From Calonectria ilicicola (taxonomy: Eukaryota > Ascomycota > Sordariomycetes > Hypocreales > Nectriaceae): a stretch of DNA of 64,000 nt. The notes below the pieces were generated by a model. The model searched no databases, was not told the origin of the DNA, and worked only from the letters and a program-made list of their open reading frames with translations. Position numbers and translations under genes: made by a program. The DNA lies in NCBI GenBank assembly GCA_020809705.1, contig CP085835.1:2790001-2854000 (forward strand). Direction: 5' to 3'. Below, piece by piece: positions 10,290 through 22,654 of the stretch (its first letter is position 1; each line of letters starts with the position of its first letter).

Positions 10290-12469
10290 TTAGTGCTTTT
10301 CATCCAACTCCATATTCTTTTCCTCAACCGCAACATCAACGCCAAAACTAACCTTCTTTCCCATCATTCCTTTGGCCACACGTAGCATACTGTGGCGGCC
10401 TTCCCAGAGGGGGTACAATCCCACCGCAAAAGAGCTACCAAATAGCCAAATAATTCCAACGGTGACCCAGCCAGTGAAGAATGGCTTCGAAAAGACGTAT
10501 GATGACCCGTACATAGGCATAGGCCAAAGGACGAGAAGCGCCACTGCCATGCACACCGTCATGATCTTGGCAATTCTAGATGCCTTGTTCAATTTTGCCT
10601 TGTCTTCTTCTGGCACAACAAAAACACCATTGATGCCCTGCTGTGCAGCCTCTGAGTCCGTGGCAAGATCAGAGGTATCCACATCATCGGCTTGTTTGAT
10701 GGCGCCCATGGACACCCAGTCATACCTGTCAGCGCCGAATCCGAATGTGAGTACAGGCACGAAGATCATGGGGCTTAGAAGAGCAACAACATTTCCTGCG
10801 AGCATGGGATTATTGGAACCAAGGTTATCGACGTTCAGAACACCGTCGAATTCCTTAGCACAAGTAACAGTCCAGGCAATCAGCGCGCAAATGAGGCCAA
10901 GGATTGGAGAAACTGCAGCAGAAATCCAGTTTTGTCTGCTCCAGAGCAATGTCAAGGTGGCAGGAATGACAGCTGCTGAGATCATGACACCCATCCAGAG
11001 ATAGAGCCAGCCCATGCTGATGCCTGCGTAATACAAACCGACGCTAAAACCGGCCATAATAGTGCCGTATGCGATGACGCTAGTGTGGGAAATGGCGATG
11101 AGTCGGCTGCCAGAGGCACGCGGGTTGATGTAAGTCCTGCGAGTGGTGTTAGCTTTTGCGCCGTATTGAGAACATGAAAGGTCTTACTGGTAGATATCGT
11201 ATGTGACAATAGAAGAGACAGCGATGAGCTGAGCTGATGCCGCAGAGGTCACAGCCATGAAAATCATGATGAGAGTGCAGATAGCACCCGACTTGCCCAG
11301 CAGGCCGACAGCGGCATATGGAAGAACAAGACCAGCGGTGACATCAGCTGGATCCATACGGTTGGGGTATGTAGGAAAAGCTGGGTTTCCCTCCAAGGCC
11401 AAAGCGCTGAGACCCATGGTGGTGGCGCATAGCCATGGAATTGCAAACCACGAGAGGCCGCCAATGATGTATCCGGGAAGAGCTGCGACGGGGTGAGCAG
11501 CAATGGCTTTGTTGTAGTACCCTAAAAATTTTTTGTCAGATCCACCCTTGATCGTTATGATAACTCAACTCACCATTGTCCATGAAGACGGTGCCAAAGT
11601 TGCCAACAATGTTAATCACGAAAAAGATGATGCCATCCTTGGACTTCATGGTTAAGTATGATCCATGGGCATTTCCCTCGACTGGGTGTGAGGCAGCTGC
11701 CTTCATGAGTAGATCATAGACCTTGGAAGGTGACCCCAATTCATCACCCGTGGCATATGCTGTCAATGCGAAAATGAGAATGATGACGAGGATGATGACG
11801 GTGTGAACCTGGACAAGTTAGAATAAGCGCGCTAATGTCAGGGTTTGTAATTGTACTTACATAGTCAGTGAGGAAAGTCGCCTTGATGCCTCCAAACATA
11901 GTATACAGGACAACGCCCAGCGGTAATAAGAAGCAGGCCGCTGCGGTATGCATTCCCGTAAGAGATGTGACGACTGCTGAGCCGCCAGTCAGCAGCATGG
12001 CGGTGACGAGAATGTTTGTGAAGAGGCCGAAGCAAATGTAAACGCAGTGGGTAAGGCGGCCATATCGAGCGCGAATCACTTCAAGAAAAGTGTGCGCATT
12101 CGGTGCTCTTCTTTTCAGTTCAATGGCAATGGTAGCGAACAAGATGATTTGCACAGTTGCTCCCGAAGCATACCAAAAGGGCCCTGAAACACCGTACCTG
12201 TAAGCCACGCCAGAAGACTGCAGGAGGGTTGCCGCCCATGTCCAACTGGATACGACAGCGGAAGCGACAAGACCCGACTTGACGGTTCTTCCAGCCGTGT
12301 TGAACATTTCCGACGTTTGCTGTTCATTGTTGTACTTCTTGAGCACCCAGGTAGTGAGAATCATGCCTAAAGCAAAGAGAAAGCCAAGGCCGACAATGAC
12401 GCCGTAGCCATATGCTTGGCTTAATGGTGGTGCCACCAAGCCGGAGGAAGGACCGCCTCCGCCAGCCAT
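10290..12469 (-). CDS. DUR3-type urea/solute:sodium (proton) symporter
   Basis: Four exons (12469-11861, 11808-11574, 11521-11188, 11136-10290) with introns of 51-52 nt give 674 residues, close to fungal urea permeases of the SSS family (DUR3/UreA). The protein is strongly hydrophobic with about 15 membrane segments. '[30 protein letters not shown]' in the first third and '[20 protein letters not shown]' with '[29 protein letters not shown]' in the middle match the conserved DUR3 core. The predicted role is high-affinity uptake of urea (or polyamines) at the plasma membrane. The start at 12469 begins '[10 protein letters not shown]', and the next residues lead into the first membrane helix. 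The region upstream carries six GATAAG hexamers, fitting nitrogen control by an AreA-type GATA factor. Substrate is inferred from family; the fold is certain. Confidence 0.9.
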
Positions 12470-14094
12470 TATAATGAGTTGGATTTTCGCGGTGGTGGAG
12501 TGATTTGGGTGTCTGAGTTGGGCAGGTCTACTTGCTAAGTAAAATAAAAAAAAAATAGATGAAATACAGAGCTATTTTATATCTACGACTTTACTACAGA
12601 CAAACAGAAATATCTAGCTGCAATTTGCGATAAGAAACGAAAATTTTCTTTTACATGCTCATGGTTCAGTTTCCCCGCGCTCGAGGTGCAATTGTGGCTG
12701 ATTGACACGGGGAAAGTGTTGCATGCCGTCGGGGGAGGCTTGCACTCAAGATAAGCATTTTAGTGGTGAAAATCAGACTTGGGGACTGGTGAACTTGTTT
12801 TTTTCGGTTTGGAGAAAGGTTGCCAAGATGATAAGAATCCATCAAGTTTGTGAGGGAGAGACGAAGTGATTGGTGCTCCAACGAGGGGGGGTTCTTGGCG
12901 GCTCACGACCCGCCGCCGGCCAAGACTTTGTTGTCGCATTGGGATGGATGCTCGAGAGCCATGGTTATTTTTTATTCATACAATATCCATTGCATGTGTT
13001 GGATGATAAGACTTAAGAGTGCTTCAATTGCGCCAGTCACTAATTGGCTGCTGCAAGTGCGGGATTTAGCCTTTGCTTGATCCTGGGCCCCGAGTTGACC
13101 TCCGGCCACCGGCGGCCAATTTGCTGACCGCTATCCAGAGCAGAGAAAGGATGGGATGCATCACGATCGGATGATGGCCGTCTATTGAAAGCGTATAGGA
13201 GACTGCAATAATATCAGCCAATGGAGCCAAGCAGCAACCATCCCGCGGTCAGTGGCCCCCTCAAGCAGCACCAAGAGCACCATTGGAGCTGAAAATGGGT
13301 GGCTGACTCTAGCAGCACAAGTGTGGGGGTTTTATCGATGCTTCTCCGCACCAGAACCATTCCAAGGTCGCTGTAAACTTAAGGCCGCCGGCCCTGAGCG
13401 ACGGCGCGTCTGATAAGATGCATTGATAAGATACCTATCGATTTGGTGTGTGATTATTGTTAGTCTTGTAAATGAGCGAGCCTCTTTGCATATTTGTATC
13501 AACATGTCCGTCGTTTTCTGTGCTCACGCTCTTGTCTATACCATCATTACCCCAGATTCTGCTTGAGACTCCGATGTCATTTGCCCCACAAACCCGGAAA
13601 TTAGACTGTAGATATCACCACATCGCATGCTCTCTCATGGCCTTGCAGTCGACTCTATCACCTTGTTCGTCCCATCATTTATCCACCGAATTTAGGTCAG
13701 CAGTAGTCTGGGACCTGGTCGTTCTCCAGTGAGACACCGATGCCTTCTCTCCAGACATTTTCTAGCGACGCTCTAGTCAAAAAGGGACAATGAACGGGTG
13801 TTATATAATCAGCGGGGTTGCGCCGAATGACCCCATTAACTCCACATGTTTGATTTCGGCCTTCTAATGACCGGCCTTCAACAGGCCGGCGTCCAACCGC
13901 GTTGTTAAATGAACCTTGTAATTTGGATATTGGGTTCAAACCCACAATCCGCCAGGGATGATGGGTTATCGCTATTTCTATGGTTAGTTTGAAAGACAAT
14001 ATAAATCTCCAAGGCCTTGGGCCATTTCTCCATCTTTTCTCGGTTCGTTCCACTCTGTCTCAAAGTGTCCATTTTTATTAGTTGCGCATTCAAG
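12470..14094. other. Divergent promoter region between symporter and beta-glucosidase
   Basis: 1.6 kb without a gene, separating two divergently transcribed genes. The symporter half contains the GATA cluster listed separately. A TATA-like element (caATATAAATC) sits near 13998-14006, about 95 bp before the beta-glucosidase ATG. Confidence 0.6.
12629..13430 (+). promoter_or_regulatory. Cluster of six GATAAG sites (GATA-factor type)
   Basis: GATAAG occurs at 12629, 12750, 12830, 13005, 13412 and 13425, all on the plus strand. About 0.2 would be expected by chance on one strand over this length. The last two are only 13 bp apart. Fungal AreA/Nit2 nitrogen regulators bind closely spaced HGATAR sites, and urea permease genes are known nitrogen-controlled targets. 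Binding is inferred. Confidence 0.6.
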
Positions 14095-16702
14095 ATGCGC
14101 CCCCCGCGAAAACTAGTCAGCGCCATTTGGGCAACATCAGCTCTCACATCATCATATCCTTGGCTCAATGCATCGTTGCCATACGAGGACCGTCTGCGCG
14201 CTTTTATAGCGCAATTGGGAGACCAGCAGAAATATGATATGGTCCAGGGCGATACAGAGGTTAGAAATGGCAATTAAGAGATGAAAAATGCATATTAACT
14301 CTGCCTTACAGCTGACAGATAATGGCACTGGTGTAAATGCTTGCATTGGCCATATCAGCGGAAATGACACGCTCGGCATCCCAGACATTTGCATGGGTGA
14401 TGGGCCTGCAGGTGTAGGCAATTCTATGGAAAATGTGACCGTGTTTCCAGCTCCAGTCGTTGCGGCAAGCACATGGAATACCTCCGTTGAGTACGTTTAC
14501 GGACAAGCACTTGCCCAGGAGCATTTAGGGAAAGGGCGAAATGTCATTCTCGCCCCAACGATCAATATCCTCCGCTCTCCTCTATGGGGAAGAGCAGCAG
14601 AGACATTCTCTGAAGATACCTGGTTAACCACGCGTATGGCAGTTGCAGGTGTGGAAGGAATCCAAAGCCAAGGTGCACTCGCATGCCCCAAACATTTTGC
14701 TGCATACAACCAAGAAACGAATAGATTTGGTGCTTCCCCAGATTGGGATACTGTGGATGCCCGAGTGAGCAAAAGAGCATTGCACGAAGTCTACTTGCCC
14801 GCGTTCAAGGCCTCGGTGCAAGAGGCTGACGCTGCATCAGTCATGTGCTCATACAACAAAGTAAACGGATACTTTGCATGTGAAAATGACTGGCTCCTCA
14901 ACCAAACCCTGAGACAGGATTGGGGTTTCGAAGGATTTGTTGTCGCTGATTGGTATTTTTCTACCCGTAGCACCGTTGCTGCAGCCATGGCAGGGCTTGA
15001 CATTTCCATGCCCGGCGGTGATCTCACAGCCGAATACGGTTTCCCAGCATACTTCGGGGACTTGCTCACCGAGGCTGTCAATAACGGCTCTGTCCCTGCT
15101 TCGCGGCTCAATGACATGGTCGAGAGAGCATGGAGGTATATGTTTAAGCTGGGACAAGTTGATAACCCAGTGTCTGGCAATTCTACAGCATACGTGCGAA
15201 CTCAAGCCCACCTGGACCTCGCCCAGCAGATGACCGAGGATGGATCCGTTTTGTTGAAGAACGAAAAATCAACATTGCCTCTTTCAAAGAAAAAGTATTC
15301 CAAGATTGCCGTGTTCGGAGTTGACGCAACCTCTGAAATCCAGGTATCGGAAAATCATGGCGGCTTCGTCATCGATTCTACTGCAGTCGTCCAAGCTCCC
15401 TTGGACGCCTTGAAGAAGCGTGGAGCCAAGGAAGGAATTACAGTCAAGTATGGCGAGATGTATCCTGGCACTGGTCAGTTCCCTACCATTCCATCAACCA
15501 TGTTTAAGAATGGTGGACTCAATGCGACCTACTACACCACAACCGACTTCTCTGGACCAGCCAACCAAACCGACTTTATCAAAAACATCACGATTGCCTC
15601 TTACCCATCTGAGCTTTGGAAGAGCTGGCCACAGGTTTTCTCGGCCGTTTATGAGGGGACGTTCTTGCCCAACACCACTAGTACCTACCACTTCTCCTTG
15701 TTTGGCCAAGGAACCGCCCTACTTTACCTCGAAGACACTCTCATTGCGAACTTGTCTTATGCAAACTTTGGCAGCTATGCACAGGGCACAGCCAACCTCA
15801 AAGCAGGATCTGAAGTTAAGCTCATGCTCAAGTATGATATGGCCTACTCCGTTTCCACGGGCGCATACGGCGTGACGCTGGGAGTTGAGGTCGGAAACCT
15901 TACCCGCGAAGCTGAAGCCAAAAAGCTAGCCAAGTGGGCTGATGTCAGCATCATTTTCGCATCTGATCGCATCTCTGAAGGAATTGACAATGGCGATGCG
16001 CTATCCCTTCCTGGTGACCAAGATGAATTGATCGCGCAGGTCTCAAAGTCATCCAAGAAAACCATTTTGGTCTTGAACACCAATTCGGCTGTCTTAATGC
16101 CGTGGATTGACCAAGTTGATGCCATTCTGGAGTCTTGGTACGGCGGCCAGCAGATCGGCCTGGCTCTAGAACGTCTCATGTTTGGCGACATTAGCCCGAG
16201 TGGCAAGTTGCCAGTCACGTTCCCCAAGCGCCTTGATGATGCCATCCAAATCAATACTAATCTAGAGGCACCATTTTCTGAGGAGCTATACGTTGGATAC
16301 AAGAGCTATGAAAAACGTGGCATCGAACCGTTGTTTGCATTTGGCCACGGCTTGACTTATTCAGTCTTTTCTCTCGACGGAATCACCATTGACGCCAACA
16401 AAACCCATATAACTATCCAGACAACACTATCCAATGATGGAAGCGTCGATGCACGACAGGTTATTCAACTTTATCTGGGCTACCCAGAGGAAGCTCTCGA
16501 GCCAGCAAAGCAACTACGAGCATTCCAAAAGGAATTTGTGGCTGCTGGTAAGAATGAAGCAATCGAGTTGATGATAAAGAAGGATGACATCAAAGTTTGG
16601 AGCAACTCAACTCAGGACTGGGAATTTGTCCACGGCGAATATACTCTCTATCTTGGATTCTCAAGTGCAGATATCGCCATCAAAAAGAGTATCAAGTTGT
16701 AG
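14095..16702 (+). CDS. Secreted GH3 beta-glucosidase with PA14 domain
   Basis: Exons 14095-14259 and 14312-16702, joined by a 52-nt intron (gttaga to cttacag), give 851 residues. It begins with a short basic and hydrophobic stretch that may be a signal peptide. The GH3 N-domain runs from about residue 40, with 'GDGPAGVGN', 'GRAAETFSEDTWLTTRMA' and 'ACPKHFAAYNQE'. The nucleophile Asp268 lies in 'GFEGFVVADWYFS' (family motif SDW, here ADW). A PA14 domain ('NATYYTTTDFSG' to 'LKAGSEVKLMLKYDM', about residues 455-597) is inserted in the C-domain, as in Kluyveromyces-type BglI enzymes, where it shapes the active site for short substrates. A fibronectin-III-like domain ends the protein. It should hydrolyse terminal beta-glucosyl residues from cellobiose or glycosides. 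Several N-glycosylation sequons support secretion. Confidence 0.93.
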
Positions 16703-17695
16703 ATATTAATTTATTTTATTCATGAAATAGATACTGGAATAGCATTGTTTTATAATTTTTGACTTCAAAGATACGATACGAGCAGAATATCTAGACCTAT
16801 TAGAGCCATAAGACTTCTCTCTTGGCTCCAACGATTCTACCCGAAATTTAAGGCATGCGTTAGAGTCGAAACGAGCACTTGATCTGGAGTATTACTAGTG
16901 CGGGACAAGACTTTTGAGATGGACCTTTGTGTCGGCGTTTAACCCCGGTAATACAGCGGGCGGGCGGTCTTGGCAGGCAGGGATGATCCTCAAAAGTCCT
17001 CGCGGCGGCGCGACGGCCCTCAGCAGATGCAGGGTCTTGTTGAGAATGACCCGGCGGCGGCAATTGAGTGCTATAAAGGTCAGGAGGGGCGGGATGATGA
17101 CCCAGTTCATGGAGAGAGGGTGGGCAGCTTGGAGGAACGGGCTGAAGAGGAGGGTTGCCCTGGGCAAAGCTGGAAACATATGCCTCGGATAAAGTTATGA
17201 TAGACTTGAATGTGTGCACGTGGGAGTAGAAGATAGCCTTGTGTCCTGCTCAATGTAGATAGCAATCTAGCCTTAGCTGACATTTGCGTTTCGGTGAAGT
17301 AGGTTCTCAAGGGTCTTGTAATTAATTGGGAATGAAGGCGCTGCGTAGGCTGAGTAGGCTCCCCACCCCCCTGCTCAAAAATTCGTCTCGCTCGTTCGCT
17401 AAACAATCACTTCCACACTCGGTCCCGGATCCTCCCTTATCTCTCTCATCTGACCCTCCATATCATGCGTTCGCGTGTCTCCCGCCAATTCTAAACCGAA
17501 ACCGATGCTCAATGCAACACACATAAATCCTCCAAGTATTAAGCCAGGCTCTTGACAAATCATTACGTCGCATCTGCCCACACCCCACGATCTCTAGCGT
17601 AAATGTTGCTGCTCCATTGGGCAGTCTGCCCGGAGATGGTGGCGGCGATCCTGCAGAGCCCTAGCGAGCTACATCCGAGTCCCTCGGTCTGTCTC
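16703..17695. other. Intergenic, no gene seen
   Basis: Spacer between two convergent genes (beta-glucosidase and S33 peptidase). Part of it (16910-17160) is GC-rich and gives open frames on both strands, but none has protein-like composition. Confidence 0.5.
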
Positions 17696-19711
17696 CTAGA
17701 TGTTGATGCTGCTGGTGCTGTTGCTGAAGGGAATGACGTCGGGTTGGCACGTGGTGTTGGTCGGCGGAACCGATCCAGCCAAGTACGCCTGGATGTACTC
17801 AAACACGCAGGTGGAGGGAGCCGCAAGGCTTGTGTGCTGTATCCCTTCGGTAAGCACTACTGCTGCACTGTTAAATAAGGCTGATGGAACGAGATCGGCT
17901 TACCCCTGCACCGTCCAGCGTCAGCAAAACGGATCCCGGAAAGTCGTCATTGACTCCCCGAGCGCTGCTCGCAATGTTAGCAAAAAGTCTATTCCGGGAA
18001 AAACCTCAGTTAGCTACAAAGTAACTACTGATTACTCACCCTCTTATAGGTGTTACCGGGTCCAGAGTGTTGGAGATGAGCATGAGGGGGAAGCTCGTCT
18101 CGTCGGTTGAGGGTCGCAATTCTATTTCCGGAAAATCTGGAGTCAGCGCCCCATTTTTCCTAAAACGAACCACAATTTCCGGGATCATATTTTCGGGTTC
18201 AATGCTTACTGGATGGCTGCCCAGCCGGTGGCGGTGTCACATCCAAGGCTCTGCATGAGAGCACTTGGCTCGGCCATACTTCCCCGGTGTACTTGCTTTG
18301 CTGTACCAGCTCAGCCACAAAGTCTCGGTACTCTTCGAGGGATGTGATGTTGTTCCTGTTTCCCGCATCGACGCACTGAATTATGGACGTAATTTGAACG
18401 GTGACGTCGTCAGCGCTGGCCGCTAACAATGTGTCGCCGCTACCCTGCTCCAAATCGACAAGGATCTGGGCCAAAGCAGGGAATGAATCGATGGGGAGGT
18501 AAACAGCACTGAGTATCAGTCTTGTCAGGTCACCATAGGTGGCCAGAGTCGGCTGCGTAACTACTGCATTGTTCCACACAGGCCGCGGCTTGACCTTCAT
18601 ACTGGCTAGGAGATTGTTGAGCCTCTCCGTGATCAAATCCACGGATTCGGACCAGAAAGGGCACAAGTCTGCGCCACCATCGAAACATGTCTGGATGAAG
18701 TAGTCAACTACCTCATCAGTGTCGAAAAGGTTAGTATTCCAAACCCCCTTGTAGTAGCCTTCGCCGTCCAGGACTCCATCCAGGATCATACGGCCCACGA
18801 GATCGGGATACATCATGGCAAAGGTGGCGCCAAGTAAAGTGCCATAGCTGTAACCAGCATACCACAACTTAGCATCATCTGCCGACAGGCCATTAGCCAC
18901 ATTTTGAGCCTTGATGAAAGCAAGCATATCGCGGGCAACATATGGTGTGTTGATGTATTGTGCAGTGCCATTTTCTCCACCAATAATTGGGCTGCACCAT
19001 TTTCCGAATGCCTCTGACAAGTAAAACTGGGTTGTCGCATCATCCAGGGACCCGTCGGTGACGGGGCTGTAGTACAGTGGGTCAAAGATCCTCGCTGTAG
19101 CCGGGTCAGGGAAACAATCGATGACTGGCCCGCTGTTGTTGACGCCTCGAGGGTCAAAACTGACCAAGTTCACCCCGGAGCCGAAGACCTGCGCAAGAGT
19201 GGGCGCAAGGCCGAGCAAGCTTCCCACACCGGAGCCACCAGGTCCTCCTGCGGTCCCGTATTAGCAAATTGATTCCAACGTACGGATTGTGTTTCGTACC
19301 AAAATTGAGCAGCAGATCCTCGGCGGATTCGTTGCCGGATGAGTACTTTAAAAATGCTATTGTGGTTGTTCCCACGCTGCTGTCTTCCCAGTCGAGGGGG
19401 ACCTGTAAGCCAACGTTAGATGGACAGTCCATGCAGCATTGATGACATCATGGGACAGTACCTCGAGGCGGGTGCAGTAAAATCCATCAAAGCATGGAGT
19501 CCAGCTGATCTTGTCTGAAGATGTCGCGACCTGTTTCTTGTGAGCAACCATCTCCTGTGGCGGTGCGCATATCAATACTCACTTGGGTCCAGTCACTGAC
19601 ACTTGCAGCACTAGAATTGGCCACTGGTACAGCAGAAACAAGGTGACTTAATACAGCAGTCAGCAAGAGGGATGCCCATAAGGACACCTGATTTGTCCGC
19701 CACCAAGTCAT
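17696..19711 (-). CDS. Secreted S33-family peptidase (TAP-like alpha/beta hydrolase)
   Basis: Seven exons: 19711-19583, 19530-19462, 19402-19300, 19247-18210, 18136-18040, 17988-17904, 17836-17696, total 553 residues. The N-terminus 'SLWASLLLTAVLSHLVSAVP' is a signal peptide. 'GGPGGSG' forms the oxyanion region and 'VSFDPRG' follows. The catalytic triad is Ser234 ('GYSYGT'), Asp472 ('NTLDPVTP') and His508 ('GAGHTSLAAPS'). The last two lie in small 3' exons, so a single-frame reading misses them. The C-terminal 'TAP-like' block is complete. Related enzymes cleave tripeptides or proline-containing peptides from N-termini. The 18137-18209 intron is the least sure: a nearer acceptor at 18160 would give a more typical 50-nt intron but breaks frame. 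Confidence 0.88.
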
Positions 19712-20982
19712 GGCTGCAGGGAATATGATTAGAATAATAGGCCCAAACTAATGTTCAATGGGAATATATCGACAAAGCATTATTGAATGAAGAGCTCTTT
19801 ATCTATCGCCAGATAGGTGTGGCCGCAGGTAATACCAAGGATCTTAATCACCCGGTCCAACGCCTGTGCACGTCTCTTATAGCTGACGCAAGCCGACCCC
19901 AGACCCCTGCCGCCTCCATCCTCGCTATCTGCGGCTACGACTATCACCACCTGATGTTATTTGGGCCGCTGCTGCGGGGTACCTTGCGGTCAGAGGGATC
20001 GTCTGCCTTATTGCACTGTCTTGGATGGTGTGTTTGGGGCCGCTGCGGCGCAGTCATCTTATCATTACTCTTATTGTGATGCTGGCGACGCAGAGCATGG
20101 GATCAAGCTTTCAAGGCCTGTGGATCTTGAGAGTCAAGATAAGGTTGTCCTTGTTTCAGGCCCAAAAAAAATTTCAATCCAAAAAAATAAAGGCCTCAGT
20201 AGTCATTACAAGGCTGTCCCTAGACATTCATAATAAAAATCAGCTGGTAAACTACAGAGTCTACAAGCTAGTTTGCGGGTCGGAATTCCTACGCTAGTTG
20301 GGTGTGGCTCCTCCACCTGTGCGCCTTATGGCCCCAGCATACAAGCCACACCGTTAATACCAGAGCACACTTAGATCATGTTAGCTCGTACCCTTCCATG
20401 AGTGACGGTGTGTGAAGTGACCCATTTGTGATTTGTGGTTAGATGTGCCAGTTTTACTATAGGGTAGGACAGGTTTGTCGCCCGCCATCGACAAAAATAT
20501 GGAACTGAGGCAAAAACATACAATAGCGAGGATTCCCCGGTCGTCGCCGACCCGAGTACTAATTCACCGCTTCTCAGCTTGACTGAGGAGTGCCGTTAAA
20601 AGCGGTTGCAGTGAATGGAGGGCCTACCTCCACCGTTTTTAACCGAAGTGCTAGCCGCAGCATAGCATCGGCCACCATTCGTAATATCACCATACCATGC
20701 ACTTTTAAGCGCTAAACGCCCCCCTCAAATACTTTAAAACCAAGACAGACAAGGGTTTAATTTTTAAATAATAGATGGCTTTAAAATTATTTTTGGCATC
20801 TTCTTTATTCATGACCTCTTAGCAACCTTTACAACTTCGCGCTCTGGGCGCACCGTTAGCCTTGCCGATTCTTCGTCGTGTTCCCACAGGATGCAATGTC
20901 CACACAAGTAAGTTTATTAGTCTGATGACCTGACAGGCCCAGACCAGAGATCAAAGGCTTCTTTTGGTCAATGATAATATGT

Positions 20983-21210
20983 GGTTGGGTCATACTGACT
21001 AGAAAGGGGCTGCGGGCATCGAGGTGCACCTGAGGTTACGTCTCATACAACGCATGGATTCCTAGGAATCCAAGTCCAACGTCGGTTAAGAGCAAGTGAT
21101 ACAAGACACCAGTGGTAGTATTTGGTTGGGTCATGCTGAGCAGAAAGATGGCTTCCCTGTCGGTAGGCGCAAGCCTGCTGTTACATTTAATGCAATTCGC
21201 GGATTCCTAG
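20983..21210. repeat. Degenerate tandem direct repeat, period ~141-145 bp
   Basis: Two diverged copies are seen. GGTTGGGTCAT followed by a similar CTGA..AGAAAG block occurs at 20983 and again at 21124. GGATTCCTAG occurs at 21056 and again at 21201. The offsets are 141 and 145 bp. The sequence between is only loosely similar, so the duplication is old or has been mutated. Function unknown. Confidence 0.5.
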
Positions 21211-21844
21211 AACCCCATATTGGAAAATCTTGAACCAATAAGCTTGGAGAGGATGGCCTCTCTAGAAAGCACGGGATTGAACAGGCAGACATGCAGAGGG
21301 GCGAATGACTCCTTCCGATCTAGAGTGATGTTTCAATCACAGTCAATTTAGGAGAGGGAACGCTGATGATGCAGATGTGCTTTTGTTTCGGGACAGGGAG
21401 ACGGAATTCACGTGTGCGGGAAGCGGAATCCGAGGACAAAGAGGCCTCTTTGCCCAGGTGGTCGATTACTTGTTTCTTCTTCTCCCATCACACATTCAAC
21501 TCTAGACTCAACTCTACCTTCATTCATCAGCTCTCAACACCATGGAACACCATTCCGGTTTCGTATCCTGTACCTCTGGTATTCCCTTCCGATTTACGGT
21601 TGCTTCAATGGTAGCTCTTGATATTGAGGATAACAATATTGCTCTTAAGCTTTGAACCTCTTAACGCTAATTAGCGGGCTGATGGCTTTCAACAATATGT
21701 TACGTTAAATTTATATAGTGTCTTGCTATTTGTAAAAACTGCCCTTAATGAGTATTGTTTGGTATATATATTCGATTTTATTGTTTAATTGGTAAGTTGG
21801 AGGAGGTCAAAACATAGATGGGCGAGGTTGAGTATGAGACTTAG

Positions 21845-22654
21845 CATAAAAGGTCTTCTTGTGAAAGTTCAGATGGTGTTTCGGCCAAACACGTCAAGCC
21901 ACCCTTCGGAAATGACGCATCCGCCAGCTTGAAGCCAGCAATAATAAATATCAACAGTGCGACCGCCACACCGACTACGAGCACTGAAAGCAGTTTAGAA
22001 GATGCTAACTCACTGGCAACCGGTCCTACTGAGGCTGGTCCTACCCTAAACATGAATATGGGTGACATTGAAGGTTTGATGAAAGAATGCACCGCAATTT
22101 TGACCAGTTCCGACAATATTCGATCGGTTCTGGCACGTTGTACAACACCCCCTAGCGCCGATGAGGCCATGTGCATCTCAAATATAAACACGGAAAAGAC
22201 TATGCTGTGAAGGGGAGCCGAGTGTACCTCGGACAAGCTCTAACGATGTTCCCTCGACGCCAGAATATTACCTTATACCGACTGAATCCATGAGTGAACT
22301 TTCTGGCGAAAAAATGTTGGATCCATTTCACCACCAAGTATGATAGCAGTTTCGGTTAGTTCACGGGAAGGACTTGAAAGTCCTAAGCTTTTACCCTTGG
22401 AACATATGTCAGCTATGATCGAAATGGGCAACGAGAATGAAAGCCATACTATATCAGAAGAAACTAACATACTAGAAAAAATGCATCTCACGAAAGAGAT
22501 TGCACAGGAGGTCCCAGAGCTCATTTATCAGCCGACCGAAGAGTTCGTGCAGACCGCGTGCGAGCAAGTACGGAGGTTTTCTTTAATGTCAGACTTCAAT
22601 AAGACCTCCTCCTCGCTCTACCACTCTCTTACCTCCAAACATATCAATAGATAG
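21845..22654 (+). pseudogene. Coding-like remnant, unknown protein
   Basis: Three consecutive blocks on the plus strand have protein-like, acidic/Ser/Thr-rich composition but sit in different frames. 21845-22210 includes 'NSLATGPTEAGPTLNMNMGD' and 'LMKECTAILTSSDNIR'. 22212-22343 reads in another frame ('SSNDVPSTPEYYLIPTES'). 22340-22654 includes 'EMGNENESHTISEETN' and 'EEFVQTACEQVRRF'. No ATG begins the first block and no splice signals join them well. This looks like a decayed gene; no family is recognised. It could also be chance. Confidence 0.3.

Noticed and set aside
10372..11004. 210-residue plus-strand frame
   Set aside because: Antisense shadow of the last exon of the DUR3-type symporter, which has conserved transporter blocks.
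20590..20660. Imperfect hairpin (AAAAGCGGTT / ACCGTTTTTAA)
   Set aside because: Too imperfect to call an RNA gene or transposon end; kept only as a remark.
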